This document shows positions 8,638 to 18,680 of a DNA stretch of 64,000 bases, one piece after another. Position 1 is the stretch's first letter, and each line of letters opens with the position of its first letter. The translations under genes were made by a program, and so were the position numbers. The stretch is from assembly GCF_030398385.1 (NCBI RefSeq), contig NZ_JAOAOQ010000004.1, positions 186,001 to 250,000 on the forward strand, written 5' to 3'. Source of the stretch: Aquibium sp. ELW1220 (GTDB lineage Bacteria; Pseudomonadota; Alphaproteobacteria; Rhizobiales; Rhizobiaceae). Under the pieces are notes generated by a model. It had not been told where the DNA came from, searched no databases, and saw nothing but the letters and a program-made list of their open reading frames with translations.

Positions 8638-9465
8638 TTAGACCATTCCACCGGTATTTGAAACTGGCGCGAGGCGCCTGGACGCGAAGGCCTCCAGGAT
8701 TTCCGCCAGCAGGGCACCGCTGCCCGCCACCAGCATCTGGTGGCGCACGTGTTCGCCCGCGTAGCTCAGCGCCCGTCCATGTTCATCCACCACCTGCCCG
8801 CCGGCCTGCCGGAGGATGAGATCGGCCGCGGCCAGATCCCAATCATGCGAATCCGGCTTCACGAGGGCGGCATCGAGACTGCCGCGCGCCAGCAGCGCCA
8901 GCCGGTAGGCAAGCGACGGGACATAGGCCGTCACCGAAATGCGGTCGCGCAGGTCGTCGGGCAGTATGGCGAAGATCGTCTTCGGGCCGCCGACGCGCGG
9001 CTGGCCTTCGAGCGGCCGCACCCTGATCGGCTCGCCGTCGAGGAAGGCCGGGCCGGTCGAACGCGCCCAGTAGGTCTCCTTGAGCGCCGGGCAGACCAGC
9101 ACGCCCGCGACAGGCGTGCCCCGTTCCACCACGGCCACGCTCACGCACCATGTGTCGCGCCCTTCGATGAAGGCGCGGGTGCCGTCGATCGGGTCGACCA
9201 CGAAGGTGCGCTCGGCGCCGAGTCGTTCGGGCGTGTCGGCCGTCTCTTCCGACAGCCAGCCATAGGCCGGCCGCGCCGCCGACAGCGTCTCGCGCAGGAA
9301 GCGGTCGACCGCGAAGTCCGCCTCGCTGACCGGCGAACTCCCCGCCTTCAGCCAGACCTCGGGCTTGCGGCCGAAATAGCCCATGGCGATGTCGCCGGCC
9401 TGCCGGGCTGCCGCCAGGATCAGGTCGAGATCGGCGGCATCGCGCGCTGCGTCAGCTTCCGGCAA
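8638..9465 (-). CDS. Inositol monophosphatase-family phosphatase (CysQ-like)
   Basis: 275 residues with the Li-sensitive phosphatase signatures: VSEADFAVDRFLRE, the metal ligands in YGWLSEET, FVVDPIDGTRAFIEGRD, and the C-terminal HDWDLAAADLILRQAGG. These fit either CysQ, which hydrolyses 3'-phosphoadenosine 5'-phosphate, or an inositol monophosphatase; sequence alone does not separate them. The gene overlaps the end of pmbA by 14 bp. The N-terminal segment has no signal peptide, so it is cytoplasmic. The position between pmbA and the lipid A genes is common in this order. Confidence 0.85.
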   Translation of the reverse strand: MPEADAARDAADLDLILAAARQAGDIAMGYFGRKPEVWLKAGSSPVSEADFAVDRFLRETLSAARPAYGWLSEETADTPERLGAERTFVVDPIDGTRAFIEGRDTWCVSVAVVERGTPVAGVLVCPALKETYWARSTGPAFLDGEPIRVRPLEGQPRVGGPKTIFAILPDDLRDRISVTAYVPSLAYRLALLARGSLDAALVKPDSHDWDLAAADLILRQAGGQVVDEHGRALSYAGEHVRHQMLVAGSGALLAEILEAFASRRLAPVSNTGGMV

Positions 9466-10789
9466 GGGTCATTCCTTCGACGAGCAGGGTCGGAGCGGCG
9501 GTACCGAACGTGCGGTCGATGTCGTTGGCCGGAGTCATGGCCATGAACATGTCCTTCAGGTTCGACGCGATCGTCACCTCCGACACGGGATAGGCCAGCG
9601 CACCGTTCTCGATCCAGAAACCGGAAGCGCCCCGGCTGTACTCACCGGTTATCATGTTGACGCCCTGGCCGAACACCTCCGTGACGTAGAATCCGCTGGA
9701 CAGGCTCGATATCAGGTCCTGCGGGCTGGCATCGCCCGGTTCGATGGCGAGATTGGTCGATGTCGGGTTGACCGACGTCCCGGAACGCGCGCCGCGTCCG
9801 TTGGTGGCGAGACCGAGTTCGCGCGCCGTCGACGTCGACAGGAACCAGTGCTGCAGCACGCCGCGGTCGACCATGGTCAGCGGCTCGCCTGCGACACCCT
9901 CGCCGTCGAATGGCCGCGACGCGGTACCGCGCGGCTTGCGCGGGTCGTCGGTGACGGTGATCGCCGCCGACGCGATCGGCTGCCCCATCCGGTCGCGCAG
10001 GAAGCTCGTCTTGCGCGCCACCGAAGCGCCGTTGATGGCGCCCGCGAGGTGTCCCGCAATGCCGCGCGCCACGCGCGGATCGTAGACGACTGTCACCGGA
10101 CCGCTCTTCACCTTGCGGGCACCGAGGCGCCGCACCACCCGCTCGCCGGCGCGCCGGCCGATCGCCTCTGGCGCGTCGAGTTCGTCGAAGAACAGCCGCG
10201 AGGAGAAGTCGTAGTCGCGCTCCATCGCCGTCCCCTCGCCCGCGATCACACTGACCGACCGCGAGAAGCGCGAGCCCACGTAGTGGCCGAGGAAACCGGC
10301 GGAGGTGGCAAGCACGAGGCCGCCGAGCCCGGCGCTGGCGCCCGATCCGCTGGAATTCGTCACGCCTGCAACCTCCATGGCCGCCGCCTCGGCGGCGAGC
10401 GCATCCTGGCGCAGCCGATCGGCCGAGACCTCGGTCGCATCGAACAGGTCGAGGTCGGGCACGCCCTTCACCAGCCGGTCGGGGTCGGCCAGACCCTGGT
10501 AAGGATCCTCGGGCGAGACCCGCGCCATCGCCACGGCGCGTTCGGCCAGCGCATTGGCATCGGCGTCGACCGTCGCCGAAACGCTCGCCACCCGCTTGCC
10601 GACGAACACGCGCAGCGCGATGCTGTCGCCCTCCGACGCCTCGGTGGACTCGACCTTGCCGAGACGCACCGTCACGCTGGCGGAGCGGCCGCGCACGGCG
10701 ACCGCATCGGCCTCGTCCGCGCCGGCGCGCCGGGCCGCTTCCACCAGCGAGCCGACGAGATCGGTGAGTTTGTCTGTGTTCAGGGACAT
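9452..10789 (-). CDS. pmbA: Metallopeptidase of the TldD/PmbA family
   Basis: 445 residues. Domains: an N-terminal TldD-N region (ARRAGADEADAVAVRGRS, VESTEASEGDSIALRVFVG) and a C-terminal domain with VTVVYDPRVARGIAGHL, PRGTASRPFDGEGVAG, RGARSGTSVNPTSTNL, and MITGEYSRGASGFWIENG. PmbA is the non-catalytic-looking partner of TldD in a heterodimeric zinc protease that processes modified peptides; no HExxxH motif is visible here, as expected for PmbA. No tldD is in the window. It heads the minus-strand lipid A block and is divergent from the antiporter gene at 10936. Confidence 0.93.
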   Translation of the reverse strand: MSLNTDKLTDLVGSLVEAARRAGADEADAVAVRGRSASVTVRLGKVESTEASEGDSIALRVFVGKRVASVSATVDADANALAERAVAMARVSPEDPYQGLADPDRLVKGVPDLDLFDATEVSADRLRQDALAAEAAAMEVAGVTNSSGSGASAGLGGLVLATSAGFLGHYVGSRFSRSVSVIAGEGTAMERDYDFSSRLFFDELDAPEAIGRRAGERVVRRLGARKVKSGPVTVVYDPRVARGIAGHLAGAINGASVARKTSFLRDRMGQPIASAAITVTDDPRKPRGTASRPFDGEGVAGEPLTMVDRGVLQHWFLSTSTARELGLATNGRGARSGTSVNPTSTNLAIEPGDASPQDLISSLSSGFYVTEVFGQGVNMITGEYSRGASGFWIENGALAYPVSEVTIASNLKDMFMAMTPANDIDRTFGTAAPTLLVEGMTLAGS

Positions 10790-10935
10790 GCGATAGTTCC
10801 GGTTGGGTGCCGTGACGAATCCGGACGCATCGGCTTGGCGCGCCGGTCCGTCTGCTGGTGCATCTATGGCCCCCGGGGGGTCTGTGCAATGGGTGGACGC
10901 CGACAGTCTGGCGCTGCGCCGGCAAGGAGATGCGA

Positions 10936-12741
10936 ATGGCGACGGAACACGCAGCCCAGTTCACCGAGATCCTGGTGCTGCTCGGAGCGGCCGCAGTCTC
11001 CGCGCCCGTCTTCAAACGGATCGGGCTGGCCACCGTGCTCGGCTACATCGCCGCGGGCGTCGCGCTGGGGCCGGTGGCGACGCTCATCACCGGCAGCGAC
11101 GACCTGCTCGACTTCGGCGAACTCGGCGTCGTCCTGCTGTTGTTCGTCATCGGCCTGGAACTGAAGCCGAGCCGCCTGTGGTCCATGCGCCGCGACATCT
11201 TCGGTCTCGGGGCCGCCCAGGTGATCGTCACCGGCATCGTCCTGACCGCGCTCGTCCGCTATGCGGGCGGGTTCGGCTGGGAGCAGGCGACGATCATCGG
11301 CATGACGCTGGCACTTTCCTCAACGGCATTCGCCCTCCAGCTTCTCGAGGAGAGCGGCGACACGAACCACCGCTACGGCCAGACCTCCTTCTCGATCCTG
11401 CTCTTCCAGGATCTCGCCATCGTCCCGCTGCTGGCGCTCGTGCCGCTGCTGGCGCCCGGAACGGCCGATGGCGACGAGTTCGGCTTCCGACATTTCGCCA
11501 TCGCCGTCATGGCCGTGGCTGCGCTGATCGCCGCCGGACGCTACCTGCTCAACCCGCTGTTCCGCATCATCGCCAACACCGGCGCGCGCGAGGCGATGAT
11601 CGCCGCCGCCCTCTTCGTCGTGCTCGGCGCCGCGACGCTGATGCAGTCGGTCGGTCTCTCGATGGCGATGGGCGCCTTCGTGGCGGGCGTGATGCTCGCC
11701 GAATCATCCTACCGGCACGAGCTCGAGACCAGCATCGAGCCCTTCCGCGGCATCCTTCTCGCGGTCTTCTTCATGGCGGTCGGACTGTCGCTGGATCTCG
11801 GCATCATCATGTCCGACTGGCTCGTCATCCTGGTCGCCGTGCCGGTGCTGATGCTCGTCAAGGCGGCGATCTGCTACGGGCTCTGCCGCATGTTCGGTTC
11901 GGCTCATGCCGACGCGGTCAGGGTAGCGCTGCTCCTGCCGCAGGGCGGAGAGTTCGGCTTCGTCATCTTCTCGGCCGCGACAGCCGCGTTCCTGCTGCCG
12001 CCGGAACTCGCCTCGCTGCTGATCGCCATCATCACCGTCTCGATGGTCGCGACGCCGCTCGCGGTGTCGCTCGGCCGCTTCCTGATCCCGGCAGAGCAGG
12101 AAGAGACACTGGAAGAGAACTTCGACGGCGCCGGCTCCGACGTCCTGATGATCGGCTTCTCCCGCTTCGGGCAGATCGCTTCGCAGGTTCTGCTTTCGGG
12201 CGGGGCGCGGGTCACGATCATCGACCATTCGGCCAACCGGGTGCGCGCCGTGGAGAAGTTCGGCTTCCGCATCTATTTCGGCGACGGCCGCCGCAAGGAC
12301 GTGCTCGAGGCCGCCGGCATCCGGCAGGCCCGTATCGTCGCCGTCTGCACGCATGGCCGCGAGGAGACAGACAGGATCGTCGACCTGATCCAGAGCGAAT
12401 TCCCGCATGTCCGCCTTTTCGTGCGCTCCTACGATCGCGACCACACGCTGACGCTGCGCGCCCGCGACGTCGAATACGAGATCCGGGAGACACTGGAGTC
12501 CGGTCTGATGTTCGGCAGGCGGACGCTGGAAGCGGTCGGCCAGGATGAAGAGACGGCTGCCGACATCGTCGACGACGTCCGCCACCGCGACGAGGAGCGT
12601 CTGTCGATCCAGGCGGCCGGGCTCAAGGATCCGGGCATCTCGCTGTCGAACCCCGAGCCCCTGATCCGGCCGAAACATGAAGGCAGGCGCATCGACCGCC
12701 TCCCGGACATGCCGGATACGACCGAGCCGGTGCGCGGCTGA
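10936..12741 (+). CDS. Monovalent cation:proton antiporter-2 (CPA2/Kef-type) with RCK domain
   Basis: 601 residues. The first ~385 form a multi-helix Na+/H+ exchanger domain (FTEILVLLGAAAVSAPVFKR, LLLFVIGLELKP, STAFALQLLEESG, LPQGGEFGFVIFS). A TrkA-N/RCK Rossmann domain follows (residues ~405-520: DVLMIGFSRFGQIASQVL, then IYFGDGRRKDVLEAAG). The glycine loop reads GFSRFG rather than GxGxxG. It resembles KefB/KefC K+ efflux systems gated by nucleotides or thiols. I chose the second ATG at 10936 because AAGGAG at 10924-10929 sits 6 bases before it; the ATG at 10930 would be too close. Confidence 0.92.
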   Translation: MATEHAAQFTEILVLLGAAAVSAPVFKRIGLATVLGYIAAGVALGPVATLITGSDDLLDFGELGVVLLLFVIGLELKPSRLWSMRRDIFGLGAAQVIVTGIVLTALVRYAGGFGWEQATIIGMTLALSSTAFALQLLEESGDTNHRYGQTSFSILLFQDLAIVPLLALVPLLAPGTADGDEFGFRHFAIAVMAVAALIAAGRYLLNPLFRIIANTGAREAMIAAALFVVLGAATLMQSVGLSMAMGAFVAGVMLAESSYRHELETSIEPFRGILLAVFFMAVGLSLDLGIIMSDWLVILVAVPVLMLVKAAICYGLCRMFGSAHADAVRVALLLPQGGEFGFVIFSAATAAFLLPPELASLLIAIITVSMVATPLAVSLGRFLIPAEQEETLEENFDGAGSDVLMIGFSRFGQIASQVLLSGGARVTIIDHSANRVRAVEKFGFRIYFGDGRRKDVLEAAGIRQARIVAVCTHGREETDRIVDLIQSEFPHVRLFVRSYDRDHTLTLRARDVEYEIRETLESGLMFGRRTLEAVGQDEETAADIVDDVRHRDEERLSIQAAGLKDPGISLSNPEPLIRPKHEGRRIDRLPDMPDTTEPVRG

Positions 12742-12835
12742 CGCGTCCGGACGGGACGATCGACACTCGCCTTTCACGGACGGGACGCTATTGGATAAGA
12801 CGGACGCGGTTGCGCGTCGATGCCGGAGAGACGAC

Positions 12836-14275
12836 GTGACCACCGAGCCCGCAAGTCCAGCCGCACCGGCGCCAGCCAAGTTCACCTCAGGCTCGACGCT
12901 GCGCCACGTCGTCGTCATGACGGCGACCGGGTCGATCGGCCTCATCGCCATCTTCCTCGTCGATGCGCTCAACCTCTTCTACATCTCGCTGCTGGGCGTG
13001 AAGGAACTCGCCGCGGCGATCGGCTTCTCCGCGACGCTGATGTTCTTCACCGTCTCGGTCGGGATCGGCTTCACCATCGCGACGTCGGCGCTCGTCTCGC
13101 GCGCGCTCGGCCGCGGCAGCCGGCCTGATGCGGCCGCAATGGGCGGCGCCGCGATCGTCATCATGGCGCTGACGCTGGCCGTCCTGTCGGCGGTCGTCTG
13201 GCCCTTCCTGCACCCGTTGCTGGCGATGCTCGGCGCTACGGGCCAGACCCTCGAGCTCGCCACGCGCTTCATGCAGATCGTGCTGCCGTCCTCGCCGCTG
13301 GTGGCGGTCGGCATGTGCACGACCGGAATCATGCGCGGCGCCGGCGACGCGCGGCGTTCCATGTACGTGACCCTGGCAAGCGGGCTTGCCGCCGCCGTTC
13401 TCGATCCGATCCTGATCTTCGGCCTCGGTCTAGGCCTCGACGGTGCCGCGATCGCCACCGTGCTCGCCCGGCTGGTGATGGTCGTGGTGGGGCTGCACGG
13501 CGCGATGGTGGTCCACAAGCTCGTCGCCTGGCCGGACTGGACCCGCCTGCGCATCGCCGCCCGACCCTTCTTCGTGATCGGCCTTCCAGCCGTCGCCACG
13601 CAGCTCGCCACGCCGGTCGGCAATGCCTACGTGACCGCCGAGATCGCCCGCTTCGGTGACGATGCGGTCGCCGGCTGGGCCATCATCGGCCGGCTCGTCC
13701 CGGTCGCCTTCGGCGCGATCTTCGCGCTGTCGGGCGCTGTCGGCCCGATCCTCGGCCAGAACTACGGCGCACGCCGCTACGACCGCCTGATGTCGGTGAT
13801 GCGCGACAGCCTGCTGGTCACGCTGGTCTACGTCATTGCCGCCTGGGCGCTGCTGGCCGTATTCAGGCACGGCATTGCCGACCTCTTCGGCGCGACGGCT
13901 CAGGCGCGCGACCTGATCGAGTTCTTCTGCCTCTTTGCAGCCGGCAGCTTCCTGTTCAACGGAGCGCTGTTCGTCGCCAACGCAGCGTTCAACAATCTCG
14001 GCTATCCGGGCTACTCGACGATCTTCAACTGGGGCCGCGCGACGCTCGGCACCATCCCCTTCGTCTGGGCCGGGGCGCATTTCTACGGTGCGGCCGGCGT
14101 CATCGGCGGCTGGGCGCTCGGCTCCGTCATGTTCGGAACGGCAGCGCTCGTCTGGTGCTTCCGGATCGTCCGCGACGTGGCCGACCGCGCGCCACCCGGC
14201 CCGCCCCTGCCGGCGCCGCCGCCCGCCTCGCATTCGCCCTTCTCTACCGGCAAGGCCTCGACGATGCTGGAGTGA
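12836..14275 (+). CDS. MATE family efflux transporter
   Basis: 479 residues with about 12 hydrophobic segments in two six-helix halves. Markers include MTATGSIGLIAIFLVDALN, VGIGFTIATSALVSRALGRG, GIMRGAGDARRSMYVTLASG, ALSGAVGPILGQNYGARRYD and NAAFNNLGYPGYSTIFNWGR. MATE proteins export drugs or metabolites in exchange for Na+ or H+. The likely start is GTG at 12836, preceded by GGAGAG; upstream in-frame codons would overlap the antiporter gene. The C-terminal tail is Pro/Ala-rich and cytoplasmic. It converges with the patatin gene, leaving only 12 bp. Confidence 0.92.
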   Translation: MTTEPASPAAPAPAKFTSGSTLRHVVVMTATGSIGLIAIFLVDALNLFYISLLGVKELAAAIGFSATLMFFTVSVGIGFTIATSALVSRALGRGSRPDAAAMGGAAIVIMALTLAVLSAVVWPFLHPLLAMLGATGQTLELATRFMQIVLPSSPLVAVGMCTTGIMRGAGDARRSMYVTLASGLAAAVLDPILIFGLGLGLDGAAIATVLARLVMVVVGLHGAMVVHKLVAWPDWTRLRIAARPFFVIGLPAVATQLATPVGNAYVTAEIARFGDDAVAGWAIIGRLVPVAFGAIFALSGAVGPILGQNYGARRYDRLMSVMRDSLLVTLVYVIAAWALLAVFRHGIADLFGATAQARDLIEFFCLFAAGSFLFNGALFVANAAFNNLGYPGYSTIFNWGRATLGTIPFVWAGAHFYGAAGVIGGWALGSVMFGTAALVWCFRIVRDVADRAPPGPPLPAPPPASHSPFSTGKASTMLE

Positions 14276-14287
14276 CGAGGCCGCCGG

Positions 14288-15175
14288 TCAGGCAGGCTCG
14301 AATGCCTCGTGCGCGACAAGCGCTGTTTCGATCGACCGCTTCAGCTCGTCCTTGAGCGGCGCCGTCTGCGCCATGATCGCCTCCATGCGCAGGAAATCGA
14401 GGACGCGGAAGCGCGACACCGGCGGCCGGATGAAGATCGTCGGCCGGCAGGTCTTGAGCTTCATCTGGATGATCGTCTGCATCATCAGCTGGGTCGACCC
14501 GAAGACGAGTTCGAGCGAGTTGAGGATACGCCGGTTGTTCGGCGCGGGCGTTCCCACCACGTCGATGGCGATGGTGATGTCGGCCTTGCCCTCGATCAGG
14601 TCGAACGGAACCGGATTGCAGATGCCGCCGTCGATCAGGATCCGCCCATCACGCCGCACCGGACGAAACACCGCCGGGATCGCGGCCGATGCCGCGATCG
14701 CCGACGACAGGTCTCCCTCGCTGAAGACCACCTGCTCATGGCGATAGAAGTCGACCGCCGTCACGCTGAGCGGGATCTCGAGCTCTCCGAAGGTCTGCGG
14801 GATCGCGGCGGGCAGGAAGGCACCGAGGATCCGCTCGATGTTGAACTGGGTCAGCCTCAGTCCGCCGTCCATGAACTCCGAGAACGTGCCCGGCCGCGCC
14901 CGCCACATCCGCGCCGCCACCTCGGCGCGGCGGCTGAGGATGGAATGGGCGTAGCGGTGGATCTCCCGCCCCGTCATGCCCGCGGCCATGCCGGCACCCA
15001 TGATGGCGCCGATCGAAGACCCGGCGATGGCGACCGGGCGAATGCCCAGTTCGTCGAGCGCCTCGATGGCGTGAATGTGGGCCAGCCCCCGTGCGCCGCC
15101 GCCGCCGAAGGCAATGGCGAAGGTCGGCCCGCTCTTGGGCAGGGCCTTGTTCGAAGCGGCGACGTGCCCGTGCAT
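14288..15175 (-). CDS. Patatin-like phospholipase family protein
   Basis: 295 residues. The oxyanion loop FGGGGARGLAHI and the nucleophile elbow GSSIGAIMGAG (G-x-S-x-G) appear in the first 60 residues, and the catalytic Asp lies in LIDGGICNPVPFDL (DGG). This is the Ser/Asp dyad architecture of RssA/YchK-like patatins, which act as lipid acyl hydrolases. No signal peptide, so probably cytoplasmic. Three ATGs occur nearby; the one at 15175 gives the usual length ahead of the glycine loop. It lies 26 bp after the M16 gene on the same strand. Confidence 0.92.
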   Translation of the reverse strand: MHGHVAASNKALPKSGPTFAIAFGGGGARGLAHIHAIEALDELGIRPVAIAGSSIGAIMGAGMAAGMTGREIHRYAHSILSRRAEVAARMWRARPGTFSEFMDGGLRLTQFNIERILGAFLPAAIPQTFGELEIPLSVTAVDFYRHEQVVFSEGDLSSAIAASAAIPAVFRPVRRDGRILIDGGICNPVPFDLIEGKADITIAIDVVGTPAPNNRRILNSLELVFGSTQLMMQTIIQMKLKTCRPTIFIRPPVSRFRVLDFLRMEAIMAQTAPLKDELKRSIETALVAHEAFEPA

Positions 15176-15201
15176 CGGCGTGATCCCTTGCCTTCGATCG
15201 C

Positions 15202-16566
15202 CTACTGGCCGCCGAAGGATGCATCCGGTCCGACGATCATGACCGCTGGCTGTGTCGACAGCAAGTCCCTTGCCGCCGCCTTCACCTCGTCGAGCGTCAC
15301 CGCTTCGATGAAGTCGCCGCGCCGGTCGATATAATCGATCCCGAGGTCGTCCATCTGAAGCTGGACCAGCGTCCCTGCGATCGCCGCCGAGGAGTCGAGA
15401 TTGTTGATCGCATAGCTGCCGACGATGTAGGACTTGGCATCCGCGAGTTCCTGCTCTGTCGGACCCTCCGAGGCCATGCGGGCGATGACGTCGCGGATCA
15501 CCGCAAGCGTCTCTCCCGCCCGGTCGGCCCGCGTCGAGGTGCCGATCATCAGCGCTGACGAATGGTCGCGGTTCACGAGCGACGAGCCGACGCCATAGGC
15601 CAGGCCACGCTTCTCGCGCACCTCGTCGAACAACCACGAGGAGAACGTGCCTCCTCCCAGGATATGGTTCATCATGTAGGCGGCGAAGAAACGGGGATCG
15701 TCGCGCTCGACGCCGGGGAAGGCGAGCCGGAGGCTGGCCTGCGGCACCGGGAAGGACACCGCGATCTCCTGGTCGAGTTTCGGTTCCACGCGCTCGACCG
15801 CCCGGAGTTCGGGCTTTTCGGGCAGTGCGCCGAAGACGCGGTCGAGTTCCGCCTTGAGCGTCTCGGCGTCGATCGCCCCGACCACGCCGACGACCAGGTT
15901 TTCGCGGGCGAACAGGTTCTCGTGCAGCGTCTTCAGATCGTCCGCCGTGACCGTCGCCAGCGTCTCGGGCGTGCCCTCGCTGCGGCGGGAATAGGGATGG
16001 TCGCCATAGATCGCATTCGCCCAGGCGATCGAGGCTGCCTGGTCCGGATCGTTCGCGCGCGCCTCGATCCCGGCAATCATCTGGGCACGGATGCGCGCCA
16101 GCGGCTCGGCGTCGAAGCGCGGCTGGTTGACGGCGAGCCGCAGCAGGCGGAACGCCTCCTCGCGATCCTCCGCCAGCGTCCGCAGCGATCCATAGAAGGC
16201 GTCGGGGCTGACGTTGAACGACATCTCGGCGCCCGACAGGTCGAGCGCCTCCTGGAAGGCAGCGCGCGGCATGTCGCCCGCGCCCTCGTCGAACAGCCCG
16301 CTCATCAGTTCGGCGAGGCCCTCCTTGCCGACAGGGTCCTGCGTACTCCCCCCCTCGAAGGCGAAGTTCACGGCCACGATCGGAACGGTATAGTCCTCGA
16401 CCAGCCAGGCCGTGACGCCGCTCTCGCTGGTGACCTCCTGGATTTTCACCGCCGCCTGCACGGGGCCGACCATCACGGCCGCGGTGAGTGAAAGGGCGAC
16501 GAGTGTGGCAGTGACTGGTTTCATGATGATGTCCGTTGCGAGGGCTGTGGGGGCGACGAACCTCAT
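15202..16566 (-). CDS. M16 family peptidase, catalytically inactive-type partner subunit
   Basis: 454 residues with an N-terminal signal ([20 protein letters not shown] then QA), so exported. Two M16 modules are present, with [20 protein letters not shown] where an active enzyme would carry HxxEH: here the position reads LAELM, so the zinc site is absent. The C-terminal half holds [20 protein letters not shown], the Arg/Tyr substrate-binding region of the partner subunit. Together with the active subunit upstream it should form a two-chain pitrilysin-like protease in the periplasm. The start at 16566 overlaps the upstream stop (ATGA); an internal ATG at 16524 is also possible. Confidence 0.92.
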   Translation of the reverse strand: MRFVAPTALATDIIMKPVTATLVALSLTAAVMVGPVQAAVKIQEVTSESGVTAWLVEDYTVPIVAVNFAFEGGSTQDPVGKEGLAELMSGLFDEGAGDMPRAAFQEALDLSGAEMSFNVSPDAFYGSLRTLAEDREEAFRLLRLAVNQPRFDAEPLARIRAQMIAGIEARANDPDQAASIAWANAIYGDHPYSRRSEGTPETLATVTADDLKTLHENLFARENLVVGVVGAIDAETLKAELDRVFGALPEKPELRAVERVEPKLDQEIAVSFPVPQASLRLAFPGVERDDPRFFAAYMMNHILGGGTFSSWLFDEVREKRGLAYGVGSSLVNRDHSSALMIGTSTRADRAGETLAVIRDVIARMASEGPTEQELADAKSYIVGSYAINNLDSSAAIAGTLVQLQMDDLGIDYIDRRGDFIEAVTLDEVKAAARDLLSTQPAVMIVGPDASFGGQ

Positions 16567-17969
16567 GAGCGGTCTCCTCCGGCCGGCAGCAGGTAGCCCG
16601 TCACCGAGCGGCTCTGGTCGAGATGCCGGCGCGCGGCGTCGCGCACCTGCTCGGCGGTCACGGCCTCAATGCGGTCGGGCCATTTCTCGATGTCCTCGAT
16701 CGTGCCGCCGGTGGTCAGCGTCGAGCCGTAGATGCGGGCCATGCCGCTCTGGCTGTCGCGGGCGAAGATCAGGCTGCGCACGTAGCGCTTCTTGGCGGCC
16801 GCGAGTTCCGCCTCCGTGACGCCCTCGTCGGCGATCCGGGCGATCTCGGCGTCCATCGCCTTCTCGACGTCCTGAAGCGTCGCCTCGCCGCGCGGCGAGG
16901 CATAGATCTGGAAGGAGGTCTCGTCGAGCGCGTCGGACTGGTACCAGGCCCCCGCCGACGAGGCGATGCCCTGTTCCACCACCAGCGCCTCGTAGGCGCG
17001 CGAGCGCACCCCGCCGCCGAGGATTTCCGACAGGAGGTCGAGCGCCTCGGCCTCGCCGTCCTCGGCCGTCGTATAGGAGGGAACCACCCAGGCCTTGCGG
17101 AAGCTCGGCGTCGCGACGCGCGGGTCCGACAGCGTCACGGTCCGCGCGGTGTTCTGCTCCGGCTCGCTCGGGCGGACGCGCGGCGGCAGGTCTGGCCCGC
17201 GCGGTACCTTGCCATAGGTCTCCTGCGCCAGCCGTCGGACCTCGCCGGCCTCGACGTCGCCGGCGACGATCAGCACGGCGTTGTTGGGAGCGTAGTAGCG
17301 CCGATAGAAATCGATCGCGTCGGTGCGGTTCAGCTTCTCGATCTCGTGCATCCAGCCGATCACCGGAATTCGATAGGGATGGTTCTGGTAGAGCGTGGCG
17401 TCGAGTTCCTCGCCGAGCAGCGACCGGGGCTCGCTCTCGACGCGCGAATTGCGCTCTTCCAGGATGACGTCGCGCTCGGGGCCGATCACCTCGTCGGTGA
17501 GGATGAGGTTGGTCATCCGGTCCGCCTCGAACGCCATCATGACGGGCAGCGCATCCGGCGCCACCTGCTGGAAGTAGGCGGTGTAGTCATAGGACGTGAA
17601 GGCGTTTTCCTGCCCGCCGATCTCGGCGATCCGGCGCGAGAACTCGCCCGCCGGATGGCTCTCCGTGCCCTTGAACATCAGGTGCTCGAAGAAATGCGCG
17701 ATGCCCGACTTGCCCGGATCCTCGTCGGCGCTTCCAACCTTGTACCACAGCATGTGGGTCACCACCGGCGCGCGGCGATCGGGGATCACCACCACCTGCA
17801 GTCCGTTGTCGAGCACGAAGCTCGTCACGTCGCTGGACTGCTGCTGCGTGCCCGACACGGTTTCCGCGGCCATGGCCGTCGGGGAGAGAGGAGCGGCGCC
17901 CGCCATGAGCGCGATAAGCAGCGCCGGGATGATCCTCCGTCCCCGCGTTCCGTGGCGTTTCTCGTCCAT
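16563..17969 (-). CDS. M16 family zinc peptidase, active subunit
   Basis: 468 residues with a signal peptide ([20 protein letters not shown], then an AMA-type cleavage site). The inverted zinc motif HFFEH occurs at residues 92-96, followed by the downstream glutamate region [19 protein letters not shown] and [13 protein letters not shown]. The C-terminal half carries [20 protein letters not shown]. It is the metal-binding, catalytic half of a paired M16 protease that degrades peptides in the periplasm. The downstream gene, coupled by a 4-bp overlap, supplies the non-catalytic half. Confidence 0.94.
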   Translation of the reverse strand: MDEKRHGTRGRRIIPALLIALMAGAAPLSPTAMAAETVSGTQQQSSDVTSFVLDNGLQVVVIPDRRAPVVTHMLWYKVGSADEDPGKSGIAHFFEHLMFKGTESHPAGEFSRRIAEIGGQENAFTSYDYTAYFQQVAPDALPVMMAFEADRMTNLILTDEVIGPERDVILEERNSRVESEPRSLLGEELDATLYQNHPYRIPVIGWMHEIEKLNRTDAIDFYRRYYAPNNAVLIVAGDVEAGEVRRLAQETYGKVPRGPDLPPRVRPSEPEQNTARTVTLSDPRVATPSFRKAWVVPSYTTAEDGEAEALDLLSEILGGGVRSRAYEALVVEQGIASSAGAWYQSDALDETSFQIYASPRGEATLQDVEKAMDAEIARIADEGVTEAELAAAKKRYVRSLIFARDSQSGMARIYGSTLTTGGTIEDIEKWPDRIEAVTAEQVRDAARRHLDQSRSVTGYLLPAGGDRS

Positions 17970-18093
17970 TCGCAGTCACCTCGGATTGTTGATACCGCAG
18001 ACATGGGGCGGCAGGCTTGGCCTGTGAAGCGCACGGCGGATGAATTATCCGTCATGTAGCCGCAGGCCCGGTCGATGCGACCGAGCCGGAGAC

Positions 18094-18648
18094 TCAGTCC
18101 GCCTCGATGAAGCGGATGATCGTGTCACCATAGTGGCGTTCGTCGACGACCGCGAAGCCGTCGACCCGGCCGAACGGCGCGGCCGCCGCCTCCTCGACCA
18201 CGCACAGCGCACCAGGCTTCAGCCATCCCCCCGCACGCGCCGAGGCCAGTGCCTGCTCGCCGAAGCCCTTGCCGTAGGGCGGGTCGGCGAAGACGAGGTC
18301 GAACGGGGCGATCGTGCCGACGCTGCCGAGCGACGTCGCGTCGCGGCGGAAGATCTTGGTCCTGCCCTGCAGGCCGAAGGCCTCGACATTGGTGCGGATG
18401 AGGCCCCGCCCCTCGGCGCTCTCCTCGACGAACAGGCAATGCGCGGCGCCGCGCGAGATCGCCTCGAGCCCGAGCGCACCGGTGCCCGCGAACAGGTCGA
18501 GCACGCGCGCGCCCTCCAGCCGGTCGCCATGACGATGGCCGAGCACGTTGAAGACGGCCTCGCGCGTGCGGTCGGTCGTCGGGCGGATCGCCTGGCTCTT
18601 CGGCGTCGCGAGCGTGCGCCCGCGAAACTCTCCCCCGACGATCCGCAT
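18094..18648 (-). CDS. rsmD: 16S rRNA (guanine(966)-N(2))-methyltransferase RsmD
   Basis: 184 residues beginning MRIVGGEFRGRTL, the usual RsmD start, then RPTTDRTREAVFNVL, the SAM-binding LDLFAGTGALGLEAISRGA and the catalytic FADPPYG (N/D-PPY motif). It methylates G966 of 16S rRNA in the small subunit. An in-frame ATG at 18675 would add nine residues (MHGSETDDA); I prefer 18648 because it matches the family start, and either start sits just downstream of the pseudouridine synthase gene on the same strand (stop at 18681), so the two are probably cotranscribed. Confidence 0.95.
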   Translation of the reverse strand: MRIVGGEFRGRTLATPKSQAIRPTTDRTREAVFNVLGHRHGDRLEGARVLDLFAGTGALGLEAISRGAAHCLFVEESAEGRGLIRTNVEAFGLQGRTKIFRRDATSLGSVGTIAPFDLVFADPPYGKGFGEQALASARAGGWLKPGALCVVEEAAAAPFGRVDGFAVVDERHYGDTIIRFIEAD

Positions 18649-18680
18649 GGCGTCATCCGTCTCCGATCCGTGCAACGGTC